Origin: Mucilaginibacter inviolabilis
GTDB taxonomy: Bacteria > Bacteroidota > Bacteroidia > Sphingobacteriales > Sphingobacteriaceae
Reading direction: 5' to 3'
Assembly (NCBI RefSeq): GCF_011089895.1
Contig: NZ_JAANAT010000004.1
Location: forward strand, 310,001-374,000
DNA: 64,000 nt
Below are positions 17,056-24,536 of the stretch, one piece after another. Under the pieces are notes generated by a model. The model did not search any database, was not told the origin of the DNA, and saw nothing but the letters and a program-made list of their open reading frames with translations. The position numbers and the translations under genes were made by a program. Each line of letters begins with the position of its first letter. The stretch's first letter is position 1.

Positions 17056-18249
17056 CTATACTAATTTACCAAGTGCTTCTTTGATCCTGCGTACAGCTTC
17101 AATCAGTTTATCTTCAGCAGCGGCGTAAGAGATGCGGATAGATGAAGGATCACCGAAAGAGTCGCCGCCTACGGTGGCTACATGACCTTCTTCCAACAGG
17201 TAAATACTCAGATCGTCGGCATCTTTAATGGTACGGCCATTATAGCTTTTGCCAAAGAAAGAAGTAACGTTCGGGAAAAAGTAAAACGCGCCATCGGGCA
17301 GGTTAACTTTAACGCCTTCTACTTCACTCAATAATTTATAAACAATGTCCCGGCGTTTTTTGAATGCAGCACGCATCTCCAGTACGCTTTCTAACCCACC
17401 TTCATAAGCTGCCACACCGGCACGCTGGGTGATGGAGCAGGTTCCTGAAGTGATCTGACCCTGCATTTTATCACAGGCAGCAGCAATTTCAGAATTTGAA
17501 GCAGTATAGCCAATTCTCCAACCGGTCATAGCGAAAGCTTTTGACCATCCGTTGATGATCACTACACGGTCTTTAATATAATCAAACTGGGCTATCGACT
17601 CATGTTTATCAATAAAGTTGATGTGCTCGTAGATCTCATCGCTCAGGATATATACATTCGGATGTTTTTCAAATACTTTAGCTAATCCCTCCAGTTCCTC
17701 TTTGCTGTAAACACTACCTGTAGGGTTACAAGGTGAGGAGAACATGAACAGCTTGGTTTTTGGCGTAATAGCCGCTTCCAGTTGTTCTGGTGTTATTTTA
17801 AAGTTTTGTTCAACAGTAGTATTAATGAATACGCTTTTACCTTCGGCCAGTTTTACTACTTCTGAGTATGATACCCAATATGGAGTAGGGATAATCACCT
17901 CTTCGCCTGGGTTTACCAAACACAATACAGCGTTGGCAATAGCCTGCTTGGCACCGGTTGATACCACAATCTGGCTGAAATCATAATCAAGGTTGTTCTC
18001 GTTCTTCAGCTTGGCAACTACAGCCTTGCGCAGGTCCGGATAACCGGATACCGGGGTGTAGTAGGTAAAGTTTTTATCCATGGCCTGCTTCGCTGCCTCC
18101 TTGATGTGCTCAGGGGTATGAAAGTCAGGTTCGCCAAAGCTAAGGCTGATCACGTCGACACCTTTAGCGGCAAGTTCACGGCCTAATTTGGCCATCTTAA
18201 TTGTTGCAGATTCGGACAAGTTATTGATCCGGGTACTTAATGCGCTCAT
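17056..18249 (-). CDS. Aspartate aminotransferase (class I PLP aminotransferase, Ib type)
   Basis: 397 residues of fold-type I PLP enzyme that interconverts aspartate and oxoglutarate with oxaloacetate and glutamate. Visible are the family blocks SLSFGEPDFHTP (about residues 35-46), SSPCNPTG with N175, SDEIYEHI with D204 and Y207, and the Schiff-base lysine K237 in NGWSKAFAMTGWRIGY. The C-terminal RISYAAAED holds the carboxylate-binding Arg. Some members of this subgroup also use prephenate. It is a single gene, divergent from the CDF operon. Confidence 0.92.
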   Translation of the reverse strand: MSALSTRINNLSESATIKMAKLGRELAAKGVDVISLSFGEPDFHTPEHIKEAAKQAMDKNFTYYTPVSGYPDLRKAVVAKLKNENNLDYDFSQIVVSTGAKQAIANAVLCLVNPGEEVIIPTPYWVSYSEVVKLAEGKSVFINTTVEQNFKITPEQLEAAITPKTKLFMFSSPCNPTGSVYSKEELEGLAKVFEKHPNVYILSDEIYEHINFIDKHESIAQFDYIKDRVVIINGWSKAFAMTGWRIGYTASNSEIAAACDKMQGQITSGTCSITQRAGVAAYEGGLESVLEMRAAFKKRRDIVYKLLSEVEGVKVNLPDGAFYFFPNVTSFFGKSYNGRTIKDADDLSIYLLEEGHVATVGGDSFGDPSSIRISYAAAEDKLIEAVRRIKEALGKLV

Positions 18250-18268
18250 ATAAATTATGTTATCGCGG

Positions 18269-18276
18269 CAAATATA
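18269..18276 (-). promoter_or_regulatory. Candidate -7 element of the aspartate aminotransferase gene
   Basis: TATATTTG on the minus strand matches the Bacteroidota consensus TAnnTTTG and lies 19 bases before the start codon. No clear -33 element is seen. Confidence 0.4.
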
Positions 18277-18312
18277 GAAAATAACTTTACTGCTACTTAC
18301 GCTTGTTATTTA

Positions 18313-18320
18313 TAAATTTG
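18313..18320 (+). promoter_or_regulatory. Candidate -7 element of the CDF-nudix-bioA operon
   Basis: TAAATTTG matches TAnnTTTG and lies 19 bases before the TTG start of the CDF gene, back to back with the aminotransferase element. Confidence 0.4.
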
Positions 18321-18339
18321 TCGCTTAATAAAGAATGCC

Positions 18340-19314
18340 TTGAAAGAGCAAAAAAGAATCATATTAATTTCGCTGATTACGGGCATTGTGCTCATGCTGG
18401 CGAAGTTTGGAGCATATTTTTTAACAGCGTCCAATTTTGTACTGACCGATGCCGCCGAAAGCATTGTAAACGTAATTGCCAGCGCTTTCGCCTTTTTTAG
18501 CATCTATCTTTCATCACAACCCAGGGATGAAAATCATCCTTACGGACACGGCAAAGTGGAGTTCTTCTCCGTTTTTATTGAAGGCTCGTTGATCGGTATT
18601 GCCGGTGTTATCATTATCGTTAAATCTGTTTATAGTTTATTTTATCCCAACGCCATTCACGATTTGCTTACGGGTGCTGCTATTATCGGCGTAACCGGAC
18701 TTGTGAACGGTGCGCTGGGCTACTATATGATCCAAAGGGGTAAGGCATTACGCTCCATCACCCTGGATGCCGACGGCCGTCACCTGATTGCCGATATGGT
18801 AACCAGCATTGGCCTGGTAGCCGGTTTATTGCTCATCAGGTTTACCGGCATTGAATGGCTCGATAGTGGTTTATCCATATTGGTAGCATTGTATATTATA
18901 TATAGTGCTTATAAACTCATCCGTAAATCGGTTGCGGGTTTAATGGACGAAGCCGATTTTCAGGTAGTAACGGATATTATTAATGTACTGAGCGAGAAAC
19001 GCCGTGAGTCTTGGATAGATGTACACAACCTGCGTGCCCAGAAGTATGGTAACGAACTGCATATCGATTGCCATATGACCCTACCCAGTTACTTCGACCT
19101 GAATAAAGCCCATGCCGAAGTATCGTTGGTTGATAAACTGATCAACAAAGAGGTAGGCATCAAAACCGAATTGTTTATTCACTCGGATCCCTGCGTACCC
19201 GATTGCTGCCACTATTGCAGCATGCCCGATTGCCCCATCCGCTCCGAACCGCAAACAGAAACCATTGCCTGGACGATGGATAAGGTAGTACGCAACAAAA
19301 AACACTTTGAATAA
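18340..19314 (+). CDS. Cation diffusion facilitator family transporter with Cys-rich tail
   Basis: 324 residues. The start is TTG at 18340: an in-frame stop lies at 18328-18330, and the next ATG would cut into the first membrane helix. Six membrane segments are followed by a cytoplasmic domain. Metal-site residues typical of CDF proteins are visible: Asp in LTDAAESIVN, HPYGHGKVE in the loop, and the His/Asp pair of GRHLIADMVTS. Such proteins export Zn2+, Fe2+, Mn2+ or similar in exchange for protons. The C-terminus carries CVPDCCHYCSMPDC, five Cys and one His, which could bind metal. The next gene overlaps by one base. Confidence 0.9.
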   Translation: MKEQKRIILISLITGIVLMLAKFGAYFLTASNFVLTDAAESIVNVIASAFAFFSIYLSSQPRDENHPYGHGKVEFFSVFIEGSLIGIAGVIIIVKSVYSLFYPNAIHDLLTGAAIIGVTGLVNGALGYYMIQRGKALRSITLDADGRHLIADMVTSIGLVAGLLLIRFTGIEWLDSGLSILVALYIIYSAYKLIRKSVAGLMDEADFQVVTDIINVLSEKRRESWIDVHNLRAQKYGNELHIDCHMTLPSYFDLNKAHAEVSLVDKLINKEVGIKTELFIHSDPCVPDCCHYCSMPDCPIRSEPQTETIAWTMDKVVRNKKHFE

Positions 19315-19754
19315 TGGAATACTTTAATGTAAGGGTGTATGGCCTGCTGCTTAATGATAATGACGAGTTACTGATTAGTGATGAACAGGAGTATGGCATG
19401 CGTTTTTCAAAGTTCCCGGGTGGCGGTCTTGAGCTTGGCGAGGGTCTGATTGAGGGGCTTAAACGCGAATTTATGGAAGAGTGCAATCTGGAGATAGAAA
19501 TTGTTAGTCATTTTTATACAACGGATTTTGCCGTAAAATCGGCCTTTAATAATTCGCAAATTATCAGTGTATACTATATGGTGAAAAATACTACGCCGGT
19601 TAATCTTAATATAAAAACTGTTGCCTTTGATTTTGACGGAGATGGAGAAGTGTTGCAAGCTTTCAGGTGGCTGCCGATTACTGCATTGAGTGTAGCCGAC
19701 TTTGAATTTCCGACAGATAAACGTGTGGTTGAACTTTTACAGAACGAACTATGA
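19314..19754 (+). CDS. NUDIX hydrolase
   Basis: 146 residues with a Nudix box at about residues 38-60 (GGGLELGEGLIEGLKREFME, then EC). It fits G-x5-E-x7-RE-U-x-EE-x-G-U except that Asn replaces the last Gly. The fold hydrolyses nucleoside diphosphates linked to another moiety; the substrate cannot be read. The start codon overlaps the CDF stop (TAATG) and the end overlaps bioA by four bases, so the three are translationally coupled. Confidence 0.87.
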   Translation: MEYFNVRVYGLLLNDNDELLISDEQEYGMRFSKFPGGGLELGEGLIEGLKREFMEECNLEIEIVSHFYTTDFAVKSAFNNSQIISVYYMVKNTTPVNLNIKTVAFDFDGDGEVLQAFRWLPITALSVADFEFPTDKRVVELLQNEL

Positions 19755-21016
19755 ACCTTACCGAACGCGACCTTAAAGTAATATGGCATCCCTATACCCA
19801 AATGAAAACCGCTGCACCGCCGATAGGCATTGTACGCGGAGAGGGGGCCGGTTTATTTGATGAACAAGGCAAAAAATATATCGACGCGGTATCGTCCTGG
19901 TGGGTAAATATCCACGGGCATGCACACCCTTATATCGCTAAAAAAGTATCCGAGCAACTACATAAACTGGAGCATGTAATATTTGCAGGCTTTACCCATG
20001 AAGGAGCCGTTGAGTTGGCCGAGAGGTTACTCGCTATTTTACCTGATAACCAGCAAAAAGCATTTTACTCAGATAACGGTTCTACCGCTATTGAGGTGGC
20101 TATCAAAATGTGTCTGCAATATTGGCTCAACAAAGGCGATCAGCGTACCAAAATAATGGCTTTCAAAAATGCCTACCACGGCGACACCTTTGGGGCCATG
20201 GCTGTAAGTGGCCGCAGCGCGTTCACCGCAGCATTTGACAGCCTGCTGTTTGAAGTAGAATTTATCGATATCCCGAACAAGGATAACATAGAAGATCTCA
20301 AATCTCAAATCTCAAATCTCAAATCTGAACTGGCTTGCTTTATCTTCGAGCCCCTGATACAAGGATCTGCCGGGATGATCATGTACGAGGCCGAATACCT
20401 GAACCAACTGATGGCCCATTGCAAACAGGAAAATGTGCTGATGATTGATGATGAAGTATTTACCGGTTTTGGTCGCACAGGCAAGCGTTTTGCGTGCGAT
20501 CATGTGCAGGTTCAGCCGGATATTATGTGTTTCTCCAAAGGACTTACAGGAGGTACTATGGCATTGGGTTTAACCACCTGCACCCAGCAGATCTATGATG
20601 CTTTTTTATCTGAGGATAAATTGAAAACCCTTTTCCATGGGCATTCCTTTACTGCCAATCCGGTGGCCATAGCCTCTGCACTGGCCAGCCTGGATCTTTT
20701 CCTGGAACCGGCTATGGCGGCTAACATGCAGCGCATTCAAACATCTCACGCCGCTTTTGCCTCCAAAATAAAGCATCACCCTAAAATAAAAACGGTGCGG
20801 CAAACGGGTACCATTATTGCCATGGAATGGGAAACCGGCGATAATACCTCGTATTTTAGTTCCCTGCGCGATAAATTGTATCAGTATTTTTTGGCCGAAG
20901 GTATTATATTGCGCCCGCTGGGTAACGTGATATATATTTTACCTCCATATTGCATTACTGATGCCGAACTCGGTTATGTTTACAGCAAAATTGAGCAGGC
21001 ACTTGAAGAAATATAA
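19751..21016 (+). CDS. bioA: Adenosylmethionine-8-amino-7-oxononanoate aminotransferase
   Basis: 421 residues of class III PLP aminotransferase that forms 7,8-diaminopelargonic acid in biotin synthesis, using S-adenosylmethionine as amino donor. Visible are IWHPYTQMKTAAPP at the N-terminus (a BioA signature), SSWWVNIHGHAHP, YHGDTFGAMAVSG, DEVFTGFGRTG and the PLP lysine K263 in CFSKGLTGG. Residues near 182-192 (DLKSQISNLKSEL) come from four tandem copies of a 7-bp repeat. The start overlaps the NUDIX gene by four bases. No bioB, bioD or bioF is nearby. Confidence 0.93.
   Translation: MNLTERDLKVIWHPYTQMKTAAPPIGIVRGEGAGLFDEQGKKYIDAVSSWWVNIHGHAHPYIAKKVSEQLHKLEHVIFAGFTHEGAVELAERLLAILPDNQQKAFYSDNGSTAIEVAIKMCLQYWLNKGDQRTKIMAFKNAYHGDTFGAMAVSGRSAFTAAFDSLLFEVEFIDIPNKDNIEDLKSQISNLKSELACFIFEPLIQGSAGMIMYEAEYLNQLMAHCKQENVLMIDDEVFTGFGRTGKRFACDHVQVQPDIMCFSKGLTGGTMALGLTTCTQQIYDAFLSEDKLKTLFHGHSFTANPVAIASALASLDLFLEPAMAANMQRIQTSHAAFASKIKHHPKIKTVRQTGTIIAMEWETGDNTSYFSSLRDKLYQYFLAEGIILRPLGNVIYILPPYCITDAELGYVYSKIEQALEEI
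20296..20323 (+). repeat. Heptanucleotide tandem repeat inside bioA
   Basis: Four perfect copies of TCTCAAA lie in the coding sequence. Because seven is not a multiple of three, loss or gain of one unit would shift the reading frame. Confidence 0.9.
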
Positions 21017-21018
21017 TT

Positions 21019-21624
21019 ATGCTAAACACACTACTACCTCAAATAATTGCCGATAACGAATTGCACTCCCGCTGGTTAAACACGCTATCGCTGATGGAAA
21101 ATACCGGCGCGCGTAAAATATCGGCCAGCGAAGACCCGCATACCGTTACCTATATCATACTCAAACACGCGGCTGAAGAGCATCGCCACGCTTTCTATCT
21201 GAAAAAACAGCTGGAAAAGACAGGTGTGGAATTGCCAACCTATGCTGCCGAATACCTGCTGGCTCCCGGTTCAAGTAAATACTACCTGAACCAACTGGAT
21301 GTGGACGTTTGCCGCTACCTGAAAAAGGAATTAAACTTAAGCGGCAGCGAATTGCGTTTTGCAGCCTACCTGCTGGTTACCTATGCTATTGAGGTTCGTG
21401 CCGATGAACTGTATCCTATTTATCAGGACGCGCTTGACGAAGCCGGCAGCAAGGTAAACGTAAAATCAATCATCCTGGAAGAAGAAGGTCATCTGGAAGA
21501 AATGTTGAACCAATTGCACCAATTTTCGCCCGATTGGGAGCGCCACGCCAACAAAGCTGTGGAGTTTGAAACCAAACTGTTTAACCAATGGGTGGAGCAG
21601 TTGGGAAAGTCGCTGAATAATTAA
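21019..21624 (+). CDS. Ferritin-like diiron protein of unknown function, coupled to bioA
   Basis: 201 residues, almost all helical. Two ExxH motifs (in AAEEHRHAFY and LEEEGHLEEM), a Glu in the first helix (SLMENTG) and a Glu in the third (YAIEVRADELY) make the ligand set of a ferritin-like diiron site. I do not recognise the exact family; miaE-type hydroxylases and diiron oxygenases share this layout. It starts two bases after the bioA stop, so it is made with BioA, and a role in or near biotin synthesis is possible but unproven. A storage function is less likely because the chain is longer than ferritin and the gene is coupled to a metabolic one. Confidence 0.6.
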   Translation: MLNTLLPQIIADNELHSRWLNTLSLMENTGARKISASEDPHTVTYIILKHAAEEHRHAFYLKKQLEKTGVELPTYAAEYLLAPGSSKYYLNQLDVDVCRYLKKELNLSGSELRFAAYLLVTYAIEVRADELYPIYQDALDEAGSKVNVKSIILEEEGHLEEMLNQLHQFSPDWERHANKAVEFETKLFNQWVEQLGKSLNN

Positions 21625-21636
21625 GAAATACAGCCT

Positions 21637-21706
21637 GTCAGTCTGAGCTTGTCGAAGACTCGTGTGCAGAGGCCTGCCCACCATGCTTCGACAGGCTCAG
21701 CATGAC
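21637..21706. repeat. REP-like inverted repeat, GTCAGTCTGAGC family
   Basis: The left arm GTCAGTCTGAGCTTGTCGAA pairs with the right arm TTCGACAGGCTCAGCATGAC. A second, decayed copy lies at 28179-28247 and a remnant at about 43800-43850. It sits between convergent genes. Confidence 0.75.
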
Positions 21707-21763
21707 ACCATTTTTTGAATCAGAAAAAATCAGCGTAATCACCCTAATCAGCCCAATCAACGG

Positions 21764-23641
21764 TCAAAAGGCCATATACTCCGTATAAACCAATTGCAGG
21801 AAAGCCTTGCCATATAGCAGCGTTTTATCTGTAACCGCCTCGTCCGCGTTCTTATTCCCTTTATAAACTATCCTCCGGCCAGAGTTATCATAGGAGATGC
21901 TTTGCTGTGGCGTCATAAACCCGAAACCATTATCCCAGGTAAAAAAGGCAAAGTCCTTACTGGCCGGATCAAGCAGGTTTTTCGACCAGGCAAATTGGTT
22001 ATGCGGTAAACCCAGTTGGGTTAACAATGTGGCGGCAATATCGGTTTGTCCCCCTAGTTTATTGATCTTTTTACCACGGTATTCCGGTTTAATTACATCG
22101 CCAAAAAACAATAGGGGGATACGGTATTTGACCGGATCATATGCTTCGGCAATATTGCGCGGTAAACGGTGCCCATGATCGGCCACCAATATAAATAAGG
22201 TGTTTTTATACCAGGCTTGTTTTTTGGCCTGCTCAAAATACGCGTTGAGGCAGGAGTCGGTAAAGTAAGCGGTACTCCTGAATTGATTGCTGGCATCGCC
22301 ATCTTCATCAGCCGGGAAATGCGCTTTTACGGGCAACACAAAAGGCTCATGATTGGTTGATGTTTGCAGGTACGAGAAGAAGGGTTGTTTTTGTTGCTGC
22401 GCAAACTGCAGGTGCTTGTTTAACAATACATTATCATAAACACCCCATTTGGTTTGCACCTGTGCGGGAGCAAAAGCATGCTCATCGGTAATCTGGTCAA
22501 TGTCATGACTGTTCATGAAGGTATTAAAACTCATGTAGCTGCTTTTGCCACCATAAAAATAAGAGGTATGGTACCCCGCGTTTTTAAATACGACAGATAG
22601 CGCAGGCAGTTTTCGCTGTTTCAAGGTATCGGCAATAATGGTGCGGATAGCTTGTGAAGGGAAACCGCTCATAATAGATATGATGCCTTTATCGGTACGA
22701 TCGGCCGAGGAATAAATATTATTAAACAGGAGACCCTGCTGAATAAATTTTTCAAAGTTAGGCGCTACTCCTTTATCGCCGCCTAAGGATTCAATGATAC
22801 TTGCCGTATAGCTTTCCAGCTGGATGATCACTACGTTGGGCCTATCGGTGGTTAATATTTTTAATGAGGAATCAGATTGAACACGATACGAATCATGTAT
22901 CAGTTTTTCCGCATCGGCGGGCTCCATAAACACGTAGGGATTATAGGGCTTACGAAAATTCTCAAATATATTATTAAACAGGTTCCACTCGGTATTCAAT
23001 GCCGATTGATTCAGGATCTCCTTATCAGCAAAATAGGCCGCGTTTTGATTAATGGGTTCTGTTTGCAAACCACCCCGCATAAACAGGAAATTTACAAACA
23101 CCAGCAAACAGATCATCGCTATTTTAAGACCGGGTTTGGCAGCGGGTTTCTTGAAATTATAATCAATAACATAATAAGATAATAAAGCGCCAGAGCTCAG
23201 TAACAGTACCCCAATCAGGATACACTTACCCACCGGCGATGAACCCGATGATGCGAGCGCCTCGGAAGGAGCATGATAAAACGAGCTAAATACCCTGAAA
23301 GTAACTTTAGTTCCCCATTCCCTGAAAATATTAAAGTTAAGAATAGTGTTTAAGGAAATACAAAACAGGATGATACCCACATAAATTTTAAGCCAGATGG
23401 GTTTGATGCGGCAGGAAGGGATGCACCAGTTAATAATGAACACCAGCAAAGGAATAGTACAGATATAGGCCGTAGCCGAAGCATCCAGGCGAAAACCGTA
23501 AAAAAATGTCTGTAAAATATCTCCGAAGCTGGCGCCACGGATTTTATAAAAGAAGTATAATTCAAACGTGAGCCGTGTGATCACGAAGAACAGCAGCCAG
23601 AATATAAAGAATCTGATTATACTAAAAAGGTTTCTTAACAT
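21764..23641 (-). CDS. LTA synthase family phosphoglycerol transferase-like protein
   Basis: 625 residues. Five membrane helices (about residues 1-180) are followed by an extracytoplasmic sulfatase/alkaline-phosphatase-fold domain. Metal and catalytic elements are visible: NVVIIQLES (Glu ligand), the candidate nucleophile Thr in DRTDKGIISIMSGFPS, and the Asp-His of LVADHGHR. Members transfer glycerol phosphate or phosphoethanolamine to envelope glycans or lipids. Gram-negative Bacteroidota have no lipoteichoic acid, so the acceptor is unknown. The gene stands alone. Confidence 0.85.
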   Translation of the reverse strand: MLRNLFSIIRFFIFWLLFFVITRLTFELYFFYKIRGASFGDILQTFFYGFRLDASATAYICTIPLLVFIINWCIPSCRIKPIWLKIYVGIILFCISLNTILNFNIFREWGTKVTFRVFSSFYHAPSEALASSGSSPVGKCILIGVLLLSSGALLSYYVIDYNFKKPAAKPGLKIAMICLLVFVNFLFMRGGLQTEPINQNAAYFADKEILNQSALNTEWNLFNNIFENFRKPYNPYVFMEPADAEKLIHDSYRVQSDSSLKILTTDRPNVVIIQLESYTASIIESLGGDKGVAPNFEKFIQQGLLFNNIYSSADRTDKGIISIMSGFPSQAIRTIIADTLKQRKLPALSVVFKNAGYHTSYFYGGKSSYMSFNTFMNSHDIDQITDEHAFAPAQVQTKWGVYDNVLLNKHLQFAQQQKQPFFSYLQTSTNHEPFVLPVKAHFPADEDGDASNQFRSTAYFTDSCLNAYFEQAKKQAWYKNTLFILVADHGHRLPRNIAEAYDPVKYRIPLLFFGDVIKPEYRGKKINKLGGQTDIAATLLTQLGLPHNQFAWSKNLLDPASKDFAFFTWDNGFGFMTPQQSISYDNSGRRIVYKGNKNADEAVTDKTLLYGKAFLQLVYTEYMAF

Positions 23642-23649
23642 AAAGGTGA

Positions 23650-23657
23650 CAAAAGTA
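23650..23657 (-). promoter_or_regulatory. Candidate -7 element of the LTA synthase-like gene
   Basis: TACTTTTG on the minus strand matches TAnnTTTG and ends eight bases before the start codon, implying a very short or absent leader. Confidence 0.4.
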
Positions 23658-23712
23658 GTACTTTATGTTAAGAAACCTTTAATGAATTGTTAGTAAAGGA
23701 TGGCGTGTAGTA

Positions 23713-23811
23713 AGTATCAAGTAGCTAGTATCAAGTATCAAAATTTTTTGTTGACTTGATTATAAGATCACTTTTAGAGGTCTTGATACTTGATACTAGC
23801 TACTTGATACT
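23713..23811. repeat. Long perfect inverted repeat, AGTATCAAGTAGC family (copy 1)
   Basis: The 29-bp arms at 23713-23741 and 23783-23811 are perfect inverted copies built from the word AGTATCAAGTAGCTAGTATC. The same arm sequence is found at 49871-49964, and in shortened form at 42681-42736. It lies in the short gap before the DUF4412 gene end. Confidence 0.9.
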
Positions 23812-23816
23812 AATTT

Positions 23817-24461
23817 TTATCTGCCTCCGCTCATTGCTTTCAGATCATCCAGGGATATCTTTTCAAAATCAGCCGGGATGCCGAATGTACCTGCCGGAGC
23901 TTTTTCCTCAACAATGCTTTTAACAGTTACATCGGTGCTCTGGCCCTGGCTAAATGAAGTGTATTGTACCGGGAAACCACCTATTTCCCTGTAATACTTC
24001 GCGATACCGGTTATCGGAACAACTACATCGTTAGTAACCCAGATATCATAAGTTTTTTTAGTTTTTGCATCTGTAGCTACTACTTTTTTGCAGTTAAAAC
24101 CCGAAATCTGTTTGGTTTCGGTTGATGGTGCAAAAGTAAAGGTTGGCATATCTGCCTGAGCCTGATCTACTTCATCTGGTGTAGCGATAGCTGCTTTTTT
24201 AATGCTGGCAACAGGTACATCAACCAATATGGCCATTGATTTGCCGCTGGCATCAGTTAAAATTTTAATCGTAGCAGGACCTGCAGTAAAGGCAAATGCA
24301 TTAGAGTCGGCACGGAAATATCCTTTTGCATTAACTTCCTGACCTCTCATATTAGTAGTTAAGTTAATGGTACCTTCGGTGTATTTTTTCTGCGCACTGG
24401 CGCTCATGGCTGTTGCGGTAAGAGCCAGGCCCAGGGCAACATTAAAAAATTTAATATTCAT
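23817..24461 (-). CDS. DUF4412 domain secreted protein
   Basis: 214 residues with a signal peptide (MNIKFFNVALGLALTATAMS, cleaved near SASAQ). The body shows the pattern of DUF4412: a beta-rich domain with KYTEGTINLTTNMRG, then ISGFNCKKVVATDAKTKKTYDIWVTND, a motif also seen in GLPGLI-type periplasmic proteins. Its function is unknown. It is probably a periplasmic or surface protein and is monocistronic. Confidence 0.75.
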   Translation of the reverse strand: MNIKFFNVALGLALTATAMSASAQKKYTEGTINLTTNMRGQEVNAKGYFRADSNAFAFTAGPATIKILTDASGKSMAILVDVPVASIKKAAIATPDEVDQAQADMPTFTFAPSTETKQISGFNCKKVVATDAKTKKTYDIWVTNDVVVPITGIAKYYREIGGFPVQYTSFSQGQSTDVTVKSIVEEKAPAGTFGIPADFEKISLDDLKAMSGGR

Positions 24462-24536
24462 AGTGTTAGTTTGATTTATACCAATTTACCTGTTTTTGAT
24501 TAAAAGACAAATTTATTAGTACTTGGTTTAATTTTT

